Below, one piece after another: positions 17,701-25,080 of a stretch of 25,887 bases of DNA (its first letter is position 1; the number at the start of each line of letters is the position of its first letter). The DNA lies in assembly GCA_005779525.1 (NCBI GenBank), contig SXIZ01000071.1:1-25887 (forward strand), read 5' to 3'. This DNA comes from Methylococcaceae bacterium (GTDB lineage: Bacteria > Pseudomonadota > Gammaproteobacteria > Methylococcales > Methylomonadaceae). Below the pieces are notes generated by a model. The model worked only from the letters and a program-made list of their open reading frames with translations. It was not told where the DNA came from and did not search any database. A program made the position numbers and the translations under genes.

Positions 17701-18908
17701 CCGTGTGTATTAATTGGATGGAAGAGTGTCAACGCTTTGCCCCTACGCTGAATGTCACGCAATTTGGAAGTGGTGATCGGCAAAGTATGCTGGCGGATGC
17801 GGGGCCGTTTGATTTAATTATTTGTAGTTACGGCTTATTGCAAACAGAAGCCGAACGTTTAGCTGAAAAACACTGGCATACCCTGGTCGCAGATGAAGCG
17901 CAAGCGATAAAAAATGCGTTAACAAAACGCTCAAAAGCCGCCATGGCCTTACAAGCGGATTTTAAATTAATTACCACTGGAACCCCGATAGAAAACCACT
18001 TAGGGGAATTATGGAATTTATTTAATTTTATTAACCCTGGCTTACTGGGTTCATTGCAAAAATTTAATGAACGCTATGCGCAAGCCATCGAGAATCAGAA
18101 CGATTTAGGCACGCAAAAACGCCTACGTAAATTACTACGCCCCTTTATTCTGCGACGTTTAAAGAACGATGTGTTAACTGAACTACCTTCGCGTACCGAA
18201 GTGACCTTACATATCGAGCTCAGCCCCGAAGAACGCACGATGTACGAAGCCTTAAGAAGATCAGCGCTGCAATCTATGCAAGAGGCTGTAGAACAACCAG
18301 GACAACAACATTTAAAAGTGTTAGCCGAAATTATGAAATTACGGCGTGCCTGTTGCCATCCACGCTTAGTTATGAGCGAAAGTCCGTTGTCCAGCTCTAA
18401 ATTACAAGCCTTTGCGGAATTAGTGGAAGAACTCTTGGATAATCGCCATAAAGCGTTGGTCTTTAGTCAATTTGTCGGCCACCTAGAAATTATTCGCGAA
18501 CTTTTGGATAATAAAGGTATTTTCTATCATTATCTCGACGGTTCAACGCCCGTGGCACAACGTAAAAAAGCGATGAATGCTTTTCAAGCGGGCGACGGTG
18601 ATTTATTTCTGATTAGCTTAAAAGCCGGGGGAACAGGTTTAAATCTTACCGCAGCAGATTATGTAATTCATATGGACCCCTGGTGGAATCCTGCAGTTGA
18701 GGATCAAGCATCAGACCGGGCGCACCGCATGGGACAGAAAAGACCCGTGACCATCTATCGCTTAGTAGCCAAAGATACTATTGAAGATAAAATTGTCGAA
18801 TTACATAAACACAAACGCGATTTAGCGAATAGCTTGCTTGAAGGTGGAGATGTCAGCGGTAAATTATCTTTTGAAGATATGTTAGAGCTACTGAAAGATG
18901 TTTACTGA
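14769..18908 (+). CDS. Large SNF2-family ATPase/helicase
   Basis: DNA translocase of the SNF2 superfamily (SF2), 1379 residues. The C-terminal third is a complete Swi2/Snf2 motor: Walker A DDMGLGKT (948-955, Lys954), DEAQ box (1042-1045), TTGTPIENHLGELWNL (motif III, about 1072), ILRRLKNDVL, motif V LKAGGTGLNLTAADYVIHMDPWWN, and motif VI QASDRAHRMGQ (1313-1323). The first ~900 residues are not recognisable from motifs. About 220-450 is helical and leucine-rich and could contain TPR-like repeats, and 530-900 resembles the accessory region of bacterial SNF2 proteins. No SWIM zinc finger cysteines are seen. Likely role is remodelling of protein-DNA or RNA-polymerase complexes in transcription or repair, as for bacterial relatives; that is inference. 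ATG at 14769 has no good ribosome site. The gene is a singleton between two functional clusters. Confidence 0.9.
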   Translation: MSSMLAKLQQRFSTLTEDEQLVMLVLAVVYAPISHANLQALFKKIGDLRPQLPAVSHKLLRDNLQQSGLLKISADGWQCNMDVSEFLMKQAAQQSWFKPLAATIIADRNSYYLNRLAVFNAVKQLRIFLYQGNELAFSANLERFYLDFPNYFIDVFKRLFFIDFDADWFGNLAEPIRFLILKYYLNVCSLELLACEQEYQLLENYFGQQKPENPAIAHCLIEQRFLRGNMQDAAKWLAGDYSADGLKLLATLKFFANDNETAIELYNLALKTYRKTTGKRSATLEGLHGLFFYLALLKSRNPTHIAALKQYLSSNIKASHAQNAFLGLHLILRDALNLYQGKTTLDKCTYFLNSGELPYERLFHTFLLYWLGEIELVIKNKKNAAFLSKLADYCQRAQEHGYFWYASVSALLLQRIAYDNAQCLNLAAVYKTSPFSLLLDLLPQISPWERALDALTHLRDETANSDSPAELRLVWLLTLNNEKLIIEPREQKLSKNGTWSKGRPVALKRLLHEQQELEYLTAQDRNISNYIEIDRDYSYYGYYGKDNYIINPKAIIELAGHPAVFWAEQVHYQNPVEINIAEPQLLVKEKDSQYHISIHPEITGQDLIAQRTATGLLIFMINDKHRQVAEILGAQGLTVPAGARQKVLDTIASVACMLTIQSDIGGDTTHAETVEADSQLHVHLQPIGKGIMIEIFVQPFTAGGPLYKPGQGGATVLAEIEGTKLQTTRNSELELQNLQTVLAACPELYEDSQLKWSLDDPEQALEALLHLQELSETVILEWPKGKQIRISRETGLSQAKFSVRKEKDWFSVEGGLQIDEQQVIDMHRLLQLLNDSPGRFLRLDDGQIIALTKELRQRLDDLAGLGDLRGDKVHFHALSAPALGEITQGMDLVASKSWLEQLDKLDALDEINPTIPSTLQGSLRDYQVEGYIWMSRLAHWGAGACLADDMGLGKTIQALALILSRAPAGPTLILAPTSVCINWMEECQRFAPTLNVTQFGSGDRQSMLADAGPFDLIICSYGLLQTEAERLAEKHWHTLVADEAQAIKNALTKRSKAAMALQADFKLITTGTPIENHLGELWNLFNFINPGLLGSLQKFNERYAQAIENQNDLGTQKRLRKLLRPFILRRLKNDVLTELPSRTEVTLHIELSPEERTMYEALRRSALQSMQEAVEQPGQQHLKVLAEIMKLRRACCHPRLVMSESPLSSSKLQAFAELVEELLDNRHKALVFSQFVGHLEIIRELLDNKGIFYHYLDGSTPVAQRKKAMNAFQAGDGDLFLISLKAGGTGLNLTAADYVIHMDPWWNPAVEDQASDRAHRMGQKRPVTIYRLVAKDTIEDKIVELHKHKRDLANSLLEGGDVSGKLSFEDMLELLKDVY

Positions 18909-18932
18909 TGTACAACAGCATGTTGCATCAGT
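18904..18932 (+). terminator. Hairpin overlapping the SNF2 stop codon
   Basis: ACTGATG (18904-18910) and CAACA (18913-18917) pair with TGTTG (18921-18925) and CATCAGT (18926-18932), leaving a two-base bulge and a GCA loop: 12 paired bases. The 5' arm contains the TGA stop. No T tract follows, so it is not a standard intrinsic terminator. It could protect the mRNA 3' end or stall polymerase for Rho. Confidence 0.55.
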
Positions 18933-19123
18933 GCCTGAGCCACCACTAGAAGGTTGAGGTACGTTAAATCCGCAAACTACACCCAATCATGCTGTATTCA
19001 CAGTTTGTCATATAGCATCGATGCGTAAATTTCAGCACTAAACTCATGCAGCAGTTACTCCAAGTTCTAGATGACCCGTAATGTTGAAGTCTTGACTAAC
19101 ACGTTTTTGCGCGTATCAGAGTG

Positions 19124-19141
19124 AGGTTAAGGTTTTAACCT
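19124..19141. promoter_or_regulatory. Operator-like palindrome upstream of exosortase promoter
   Basis: AGGTTAA (19124-19130) and TTAACCT (19135-19141) form a perfect 7-base dyad around GGTT. Its centre is about 59 bases upstream of the predicted start site, consistent with an activator site. The protein that binds is unknown; no regulator gene lies in the window. Confidence 0.4.
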
Positions 19142-19156
19142 ACTGAAAATCAAACT

Positions 19157-19184
19157 TTGACTGACTACCAGACCATTGTAGAAT
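19157..19184 (+). promoter_or_regulatory. Sigma-70-type promoter for the exosortase operon
   Basis: TTGACT (19157-19162), a 16-base spacer and TAGAAT (19179-19184) match the sigma-70 consensus at five of six and five of six positions. Transcription would start near 19191 and leave an untranslated leader of about 90 bases. The dyad at 19124-19141 ends 15 bases before the -35 box, a position where an activator or repressor often binds. Confidence 0.6.
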
Positions 19185-19281
19185 GATAATAAAGCTTAGT
19201 ATCTAAAGGTAGCGATACTTAGAAGTTTCAGTGCAAGTAGATGAATATTTCTTCGGGTAAATCAACTTTAAGGGAGTAAAA

Positions 19282-20868
19282 ATGCAATCGATACTCAACC
19301 AACAAACAAATTTCTATATCACGCTAGCAAATATTTTTTTGCTATTGCTTATGTTGTTTTACACGTCATTGCTGCAAATGGTTGCCACTTGGGGTAGAGA
19401 AGAATATAGCCACGGCTATTTAATCCCATTGATATCGCTCTGGTTGATCTGGGAATCCCGCGATGTACTCGCAAAATTGCAAGCCCAGGGACATTGGGGT
19501 GGATTTGTACTCATGCTTTTGGGATTGGTTTTCGGGCTTATGGGTGAGCTCTCCTCATTGTTTACGATCTCGCAATATGCATTTTTAGTGGCTATTTTAG
19601 GGTTATGTGTTGCAAGTTTTGGTTGGCAAAGTATTCGCATACTCTGGTTTCCATTGGCGTATTTAGTATTTATGATTCCGCTACCAACATTTTTGTACAA
19701 CAATCTTTCCTCCTATTTACAATTAATTTCCTCTGGACTTGGGGTAGCCGTCATCCGTTTGTTTGGTATTAGCGTTTTTCTTGAAGGCAATGTGATTGAT
19801 TTAGGGAGTTTTCAGTTACAAGTCGTTGAAGCATGCAGTGGGTTACGCTATTTATTTCCACTGACCAGCTTTGGATTTTTGTGCGCCTACTTTTTTCGTG
19901 CAAAATTTTGGATGCGCATCATTGTTTTTCTATCTACCTTACCGATTACTGTACTTATGAATAGTTTCAGGATCGGTGTTATTGGAGTATTAGTCGATCA
20001 CTGGGGGAAAGCGCAAGCCGAAGGTTTTTTACACGATTTTGAAGGTTGGGTCATCTTTATTGGCTGTTTAGGCATACTCCTGCTCGAAATGTGGACCTTA
20101 AGTAAACTGTTCATGCCGGATAAAGCGTTTTCAGAGGTCTTTGTCGTTGGAGTCGAAGCTTCTGACATCACCCCGCCAGTAACCGCTGCACCAGTCACTA
20201 ATTTTGGATTCCTCATCGGTCCAAATCCCCTGCTTGCCGCAGGTGTCGTTTTGTTATTGGCACTGCCAATCTCATGGTATATCGGCGAGCGACAAGAATT
20301 CATCCCCGAACGTACGCGTTTCAGCTCCTTTCCCTTAAAAATTCAAGACTGGCAAGGCACCGAAGTCGGCATGGGCCAGGAATTTGTAACTGCTTTAAAA
20401 TTTGACGATTATATCGTCGCCAATTATGTCAATCCACAAAATAACCTTCCCATCAACCTCTACATCGCTTATTACGCCTCGCAAAGACAAGGGGCTTCGG
20501 TACATTCTCCCAAGTCGTGTATCCCTGGTGATGGCTGGCTTATCAGTGATTTTACCCAAAAGCCAGTACCGGGACTCACCTCCGCGGGAGGCACCCCTTT
20601 TTGGGTAAATCACGCGATTATCAGTAAAAAGGACCAAAAGCAACTCGTCTACTATTGGTTTCAACAACGCGGGCGGATCATTAACAATGAATACCTGCTC
20701 AAATGGTATTTATTTTGGGATGCCTTAACCCGGCAGCGCACTGACGGTGCGTTAGTTAGACTCGTTCTCCCCTTAGGTAATTTTACCTCTGCGGAACAAG
20801 GCGAAAAAGCATTACAGCAATTTACCCAAGCTGTGGCGCCTTTATTAAATCGCTATATTCCAAACTAA
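19282..20868 (+). CDS. xrtD: Exosortase fused to EpsI domain (XrtD-like)
   Basis: Predicted inner-membrane cysteine protease/transpeptidase that removes a C-terminal PEP-CTERM-type sorting signal from secreted proteins. It has 528 residues. Residues 1-275 are the exosortase with about eight membrane helices and the triad Cys185 (VVEACSGLRYLFPL), Arg230 (MNSFRIGVIG) and His251 (GFLHDFEGW). After a hydrophobic segment at about 310-332 comes an EpsI-like domain with the family block around ASVHSPKSCIPGDGW (His408, Cys413) and YYWFQQRGR. The fused layout, length and CSGLRYLFPL plus HDFEGW contexts resemble XrtD (VPLPA-CTERM type) more than XrtA, but I am judging this from memory of the families. 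Start is ATG 19282 with AAGGGAG seven bases upstream. The stop overlaps the ribosome site of the next gene, so the two are an operon. No substrate with a sorting signal is encoded in the window. Confidence 0.85.
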   Translation: MQSILNQQTNFYITLANIFLLLLMLFYTSLLQMVATWGREEYSHGYLIPLISLWLIWESRDVLAKLQAQGHWGGFVLMLLGLVFGLMGELSSLFTISQYAFLVAILGLCVASFGWQSIRILWFPLAYLVFMIPLPTFLYNNLSSYLQLISSGLGVAVIRLFGISVFLEGNVIDLGSFQLQVVEACSGLRYLFPLTSFGFLCAYFFRAKFWMRIIVFLSTLPITVLMNSFRIGVIGVLVDHWGKAQAEGFLHDFEGWVIFIGCLGILLLEMWTLSKLFMPDKAFSEVFVVGVEASDITPPVTAAPVTNFGFLIGPNPLLAAGVVLLLALPISWYIGERQEFIPERTRFSSFPLKIQDWQGTEVGMGQEFVTALKFDDYIVANYVNPQNNLPINLYIAYYASQRQGASVHSPKSCIPGDGWLISDFTQKPVPGLTSAGGTPFWVNHAIISKKDQKQLVYYWFQQRGRIINNEYLLKWYLFWDALTRQRTDGALVRLVLPLGNFTSAEQGEKALQQFTQAVAPLLNRYIPN

Positions 20869-20882
20869 GGTGCTGAATAACT

Positions 20883-22520
20883 ATGAATAACTTTGACTTA
20901 TTGCTGGCATTTGCGCTTGCAACAGGGATGTCTATTGCTTTAATTCCGATTTTAATCAAGCATGCAGGATTACTGGGTATGATTGATGCCCCTGATGAAC
21001 GCAAAATACACAAACAAGCCATTCCTAGGTGCGGTGGCTTAGCGATAGCCCTGAGTGTTTTAATAGTCATACTTCTGCTTGTCAAGCTAAACCCGATGAC
21101 CACAGGCCTGCTGCTTGGCGGATCGATTATAGTTATTTTTGGACTTCTGGATGATGCCATCGACTTACATTACCGCTGGAAATTTTTAGGCCAAATTTTA
21201 GCGGTTGCCGTGGTAATGGCTGTGGGTGTTGTATTTGAGAAACTGCCCTTTTTTGGCTTAGAGGATGCGCCAGTTTGGTTAACTTATCCCTTAACCCTGT
21301 TATTTATCGTCGGCGTCACAAATGCGGTAAATTTATCCGATGGCTTAGACGGGCTAGCCGCGGGCACCATGCTATTAAGCTTTGCGTTTATTGCCGCGTT
21401 TGCGGTCTATTTTGGCGGACTTGAGATTGCATTAGTCGCCTTGGCTACCATTGGTGGCTTAATTGGATTCCTAAGATTCAATACTCATCCAGCAATCGTA
21501 TTTATGGGCGATAGTGGTAGTCAATTTATCGGATTTATAGCGGCTAATCTCAGCATTATTTTAACGCAGCAGCTGAATCCAGTTTTTAGTCCTGCCTTGC
21601 CCATATTGATATTGGGATTACCTATATTGGATACCTTATCCGTCATGATTCAACGGCTCCGCGCAGGAAAATCACCTTTCTCCGCAGATAAGCGCCATAT
21701 CCATCACAAATTGATGAGTTATGGACTATTACACCCACAGGCCGTTGCCATCATCTATATTATTCAGAGTTTTTTCCTGTTTGGCGCTTTCATCTTTCGC
21801 TACTCGCATTTTGGGATCATTTTAAGTTATTTTTTATTCTTAACCGGATGTATCTTCTTGACTTTTTACTATGCAACTGCACAAAAAGTTGATTTTACTT
21901 CAAGCCAGTCTAGTCTTAAACGTCGTACACCCTTCTGGCGTCAGGATTGGATCTTTAGCTGTTGTCGTTATTATATCGAGTTAACTTTGTGTCTATTTTT
22001 ATTAGTCTTAAGTACCGTTATCTATTACCACGAGCAATTTAACTGGGTACTTGAAGCTAAAATTTTCGCTTTGGCAATCAGTATTACATTTATTATTCCG
22101 CCAAAAATTCAGCTCTTTATAGTACGCCTCACCTTCTATATTGCGGGAGCCATAAGTGTCTATACCCTTGAAATTTCAAACTTTAAGGATACTTTAGGGG
22201 TGAGCATAGATATATTTTTTCTACTGCTGCTGGTAGTGACGAGTATTGCTGTGCGGGTAACGCGTAAAACCTACTTTACGTTAAATAATCAAGATTTATT
22301 AGTACTGCTATTCATAGGCGTTGCTATCACCTTCATCAATACCGACTATCTCATTAGAGGCTTAAGCTATCTGTGTTGTCTAGGCTATGCTTTAGAATAT
22401 TTGCTCAATCGCGATATTTATAAATACCAAATATTACGCTGCTTTTCCTTTACCTACCTATTGAATCTAGGCGTATTTGCATGGCTTCAGGGCTGGCTTA
22501 TCACTGAGATTATCTTGTAG
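20883..22520 (+). CDS. WecA/MraY-family sugar-1-phosphate transferase with membrane extension
   Basis: Polytopic enzyme expected to transfer a HexNAc-1-phosphate from a UDP-sugar to undecaprenyl phosphate, priming a surface glycan on the cytoplasmic side of the inner membrane. Family motifs are PDERKIHKQAIPRCGG (37-52), the Asp-Asp pair Asp90-Asp91 (GLLDDAIDL), NAVNLSDGLDG (148-157), MGDSGSQF (208-215) and the RHIHHKL loop (271-277). The usual enzyme ends near residue 340; here about 200 further residues (roughly 355-545) hold about six more hydrophobic helices with no motif I recognise. One uninterrupted frame supports a genuine single protein. AAGG at 20867-20870 overlaps the exosortase stop; the gap is 14 bases. 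The sugar is not determined by sequence. Confidence 0.9.
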   Translation: MNNFDLLLAFALATGMSIALIPILIKHAGLLGMIDAPDERKIHKQAIPRCGGLAIALSVLIVILLLVKLNPMTTGLLLGGSIIVIFGLLDDAIDLHYRWKFLGQILAVAVVMAVGVVFEKLPFFGLEDAPVWLTYPLTLLFIVGVTNAVNLSDGLDGLAAGTMLLSFAFIAAFAVYFGGLEIALVALATIGGLIGFLRFNTHPAIVFMGDSGSQFIGFIAANLSIILTQQLNPVFSPALPILILGLPILDTLSVMIQRLRAGKSPFSADKRHIHHKLMSYGLLHPQAVAIIYIIQSFFLFGAFIFRYSHFGIILSYFLFLTGCIFLTFYYATAQKVDFTSSQSSLKRRTPFWRQDWIFSCCRYYIELTLCLFLLVLSTVIYYHEQFNWVLEAKIFALAISITFIIPPKIQLFIVRLTFYIAGAISVYTLEISNFKDTLGVSIDIFFLLLLVVTSIAVRVTRKTYFTLNNQDLLVLLFIGVAITFINTDYLIRGLSYLCCLGYALEYLLNRDIYKYQILRCFSFTYLLNLGVFAWLQGWLITEIIL

Positions 22521-22628
22521 AGTGCCGACAGCAGGGATTGCAAATTGACTTAACGATATAGATTGAAATAAAGAACCATCACACAGACGTGATTAATTTG
22601 ATTATATACTCTAATACTTCGCAGACAA

Positions 22629-22660
22629 ATCTAAAGCAAAAATCAGGACTACCTTTAGAT
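22629..22660. terminator. Possible bidirectional terminator in convergent gap
   Basis: The 143-base gap between the convergent WecA-like and glycosyltransferase genes carries ATCTAAAG (22629-22636) and its perfect inverted copy CTTTAGAT (22653-22660) with a 16-base loop. The flanks are AT-rich but have no clean T run, so terminator strength is uncertain. The rest of the gap shows nothing identifiable. Confidence 0.4.
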
Positions 22661-22663
22661 TAT

Positions 22664-23593
22664 TTATAGGTCGATTATAAAACCAAGATTACGCAACCAC
22701 CCATGTTTGTATAACCCATATTTAACCAGTAAACGGCGTTTGCTCCAGTAGCTTAAAGATGGCAGCTTACTAAAATCCTGTAACAAAGCCTGCTGTTCTG
22801 GCTGCAAAGACAATACATAGCGTTTAAAAAATGCGTGTGCTTGGGCAACAATAGGTAATATATCGTAACGTTTAAAAGCTATCTTGAAAATATAAGCCGT
22901 TGACCACCTCTTTGCCCCGGTATCATTTTGCTGATGTTGTCTATAAAGCACGGTGCCTAAAGAGGCATCTATAATTACCCCAAAAGCAGCCGCTACCAGT
23001 CCTAACCACCAATCATGCATAATTGCCGCAGAATCAACGGGAAAGGCTAAATCCGCTAACGCGCGGTTGATCATGACTGTACACCCAGTAATATTATTTT
23101 GCACCACTTGGCGATTTAAGCGTTTATGCTTAGAGTTGATATTTTGGTAACGCCAAAAGGATTCTGATAGGACATGCAACTGAGCATCGACTACCTGCAG
23201 ATCGGTATGCACCAGAATAGGAGTAGCTTGCACATAGTCTCGCTCTGCGTTAAGCATTAATTTTAACGTGTGAGAGATTTTATTGGGTAACCACACATCA
23301 TCTTGATCGCAAAACAGCAAATATTGGGCCTGACTATGACGCAACAAAATATTATAGTTATTGATAATCCCTACATTGCCAAGATCATCCTGAATAAGCT
23401 GACATCGCTCTGGAAATTGTTGCGCATAACGTTGCAAAATTGCTAACGTCGCATCGCTAGAGGCATCGTCTCGCATCCATAAACGCCAGTTTTGATGCGT
23501 TTGCAACAACAAAGACTCCAACTGTGCCGTTAAAAATGCTGCGCCATTATAGGTTCCGAGCAAAATATCCACACAAATTGAATCAGTAGGCAT
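22664..23593 (-). CDS. Family 2 glycosyltransferase
   Basis: Cytoplasmic, membrane-associated inverting GT-A glycosyltransferase, about 309 residues. Motifs are the N-terminal VDILLGTYNGAAFL nucleotide-binding strand, RDDASSD, the DXD-type FCDQDDVWLPNKI, NNITGCTVMINRAL, and the acceptor/base region MHDWWLGLVAAAFG. The pattern is like rhamnosyl- and other deoxysugar transferases of O-antigen and exopolysaccharide loci; donor and acceptor cannot be told. The frame is open to a TTG at 23602 (with AAGG before it), but ATG at 23593 fits the family start MPTDSICVDIL and is preferred. Either way it overlaps the preceding gene (11 or 20 bases), so it is co-translated with it. Confidence 0.88.
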   Translation of the reverse strand: MPTDSICVDILLGTYNGAAFLTAQLESLLLQTHQNWRLWMRDDASSDATLAILQRYAQQFPERCQLIQDDLGNVGIINNYNILLRHSQAQYLLFCDQDDVWLPNKISHTLKLMLNAERDYVQATPILVHTDLQVVDAQLHVLSESFWRYQNINSKHKRLNRQVVQNNITGCTVMINRALADLAFPVDSAAIMHDWWLGLVAAAFGVIIDASLGTVLYRQHQQNDTGAKRWSTAYIFKIAFKRYDILPIVAQAHAFFKRYVLSLQPEQQALLQDFSKLPSLSYWSKRRLLVKYGLYKHGWLRNLGFIIDL

Positions 23594-24992
23594 TTTTATC
23601 AAAAAAACCTTTGTACAACGTCAATAAAATTATTTTGAGGTCGAACCACAAAGACCAATGTTCTATATAAAATAAATCATACTCTAATCGGGTTTTTAAG
23701 CAGGTATCACCCCGCCAGCCATTGATTTGCGCCCAGCCAGTAATGCCCGCTTTAACCAAATGTTTTTGCATATAGCGTTCGATTTCATGCTTAAATTGTT
23801 CTACAAAGATCGTTCGTTCTGGCCGAGGGCCAACTATAGACATATCCCCTTTCAAAACATTGATAAATTGAGGCAACTCATCTAAATTCGTTTTACGTAG
23901 CCAACGCCCAAACGCAAAAGTGGGTTTGCTCCGAGCCTCCCCCCAGACGGGTTGACCAGTTGCGGCATCAGCATCAGAAACCATGGTTCTAAATTTTAGA
24001 ATATTAAAGCGCTTGCCACTCCAGCTAATGCGTTCCTGTTTATAAAATACCGGACCCGCAGAACTTAATTTGATAGCGAAGGCGATTAACAACATTAATG
24101 GACTGACAAGTAGCAAAATCAGTAGTGATAAAAGTTTATCTTCCAACCATTTAAGCACCGCATTGCCACTATTGATAGGCGACACCGACATATTAATAAT
24201 CGGAATACCATCAATTTGTGTAACGGTATGATTTAAAATACGTAAACTAGAAATATCTGGTACCATCAGAACTTCAACTGCTACAGAATGTAATTGACGA
24301 CACAGCAGTTCAATTTTCTCCATGTCTTTCAGTGATAGCGTAATCCATATCTGATCTATCGGATGAGTTTCAGTAAATTTTGTTAACTGTTCCAAATTTC
24401 CCAATTTATTAAAACCGGGAATCTGTTCATCACTGTCACAAAAATAACCCACGATGTTTAAACCCATCCATTTAGAACTCACAATTTTTGCCGCGATATG
24501 GCGCGCGAGATCACCGCTACCAACCAACACAATATGCCGTCGATTCAGACCTTTTTTACGAAAGTAACGCAGCAGTAGGCGCAAAACAATTCTAGAAAGC
24601 ACCAATAAGAAAAATGCAGTAAAAAACCACAAGGCTAACCAATGCCGAGAGAATTTAATACTGGTTTTTGTAAACACCATAAATACCAGTAAACCCAACA
24701 TCGTACATATCCAACTAAACAGCAAGATACGTATTTCTTCGTAAATACTTTCACCGCGCCAACTGCGATAAACATTAAAAACAGGAAACCACCAAGCACT
24801 GAAAACAAAACTTAGGCTCAGAGCCACGACATAGCTATGCGGTAAAAAACTACTATGATCAGGAAAGGATTTGTAAGGTTCTAACAGCAAAAAACAGAGC
24901 ACTCCAGAGCCGCAGATAATAATCCAATCCATAATTTTTATAAGGAAAATTAGTACATTGGAAAACTCTTTGATACGACCTGTTTTAGCCAT
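23583..24992 (-). CDS. wcaJ: WcaJ-type undecaprenyl-phosphate glucose phosphotransferase
   Basis: Polyisoprenyl-phosphate hexose-1-phosphate transferase that probably loads glucose-1-phosphate onto undecaprenyl phosphate, the first step of an exopolysaccharide repeat unit. It has 469 residues: four N-terminal helices (about 15-140), a CoA-binding-like/Rossmann domain (about 150-260, VLVGSGDLARHIA), a re-entrant hydrophobic segment (about 285-307), and the catalytic domain with SWSGKRFNILKFRTM, Leu-Asp371-Glu372-Leu-Pro-Gln (the Asp-Glu dyad), MSIVGPRPER, GITGWAQINGWRGDT (417-430) and C-terminal KNAY. The layout is that of E. coli WcaJ and related EPS starters; glucose is inferred from the family. 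ATG at 24992 has only a weak AAGAAAG before it. It is 88 bases after the TPR gene and overlaps the glycosyltransferase. Confidence 0.92.
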   Translation of the reverse strand: MAKTGRIKEFSNVLIFLIKIMDWIIICGSGVLCFLLLEPYKSFPDHSSFLPHSYVVALSLSFVFSAWWFPVFNVYRSWRGESIYEEIRILLFSWICTMLGLLVFMVFTKTSIKFSRHWLALWFFTAFFLLVLSRIVLRLLLRYFRKKGLNRRHIVLVGSGDLARHIAAKIVSSKWMGLNIVGYFCDSDEQIPGFNKLGNLEQLTKFTETHPIDQIWITLSLKDMEKIELLCRQLHSVAVEVLMVPDISSLRILNHTVTQIDGIPIINMSVSPINSGNAVLKWLEDKLLSLLILLLVSPLMLLIAFAIKLSSAGPVFYKQERISWSGKRFNILKFRTMVSDADAATGQPVWGEARSKPTFAFGRWLRKTNLDELPQFINVLKGDMSIVGPRPERTIFVEQFKHEIERYMQKHLVKAGITGWAQINGWRGDTCLKTRLEYDLFYIEHWSLWFDLKIILLTLYKGFFDKNAY

Positions 24993-25080
24993 ACTTTCTT
25001 AATATTTAAGGTAAAAAATTTGAAGGATAGTTACAAAAAAACCACACTCCCTGAACAGCTAAGGATTTTGGGGATAAATT

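Larger units (their letters stand above)
18933..19281 (+). promoter_or_regulatory. Long leader and regulatory region of the exosortase gene
   Basis: About 350 noncoding bases with no supported gene. Signals from left to right are CAAACT/AGTTTG inverted repeat arms near 18973-19007, a 10-base palindrome GCATCGATGC (19015-19024), a possible upstream -35 TTGACT (19092-19097), the palindrome AGGTTAA-N4-TTAACCT (19124-19141), a good sigma-70 promoter at 19157-19184, and the strong ribosome site AAGGGAG (19270-19276) for the gene starting at 19282. The density of dyads before a single good promoter suggests regulation by a DNA-binding protein. Confidence 0.5.

Noticed and set aside
14769..18908. 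SNF2 gene as part of an antiviral system such as DISARM
   Set aside because: No methylase, nuclease, phospholipase-like or other partner genes lie nearby; flanks are cell-wall and glycan genes.
19015..19024. GCATCGATGC palindrome as a specific binding site
   Set aside because: A single 10-base palindrome is expected by chance at low rate in such a window and is far from the promoter; listed only as part of the region.
20883..22520. WecA-like long protein as a sequencing-error fusion of two genes
   Set aside because: The frame is continuous with no internal start site and ribosome site near the domain boundary; the linker is short and in keeping with one polypeptide.
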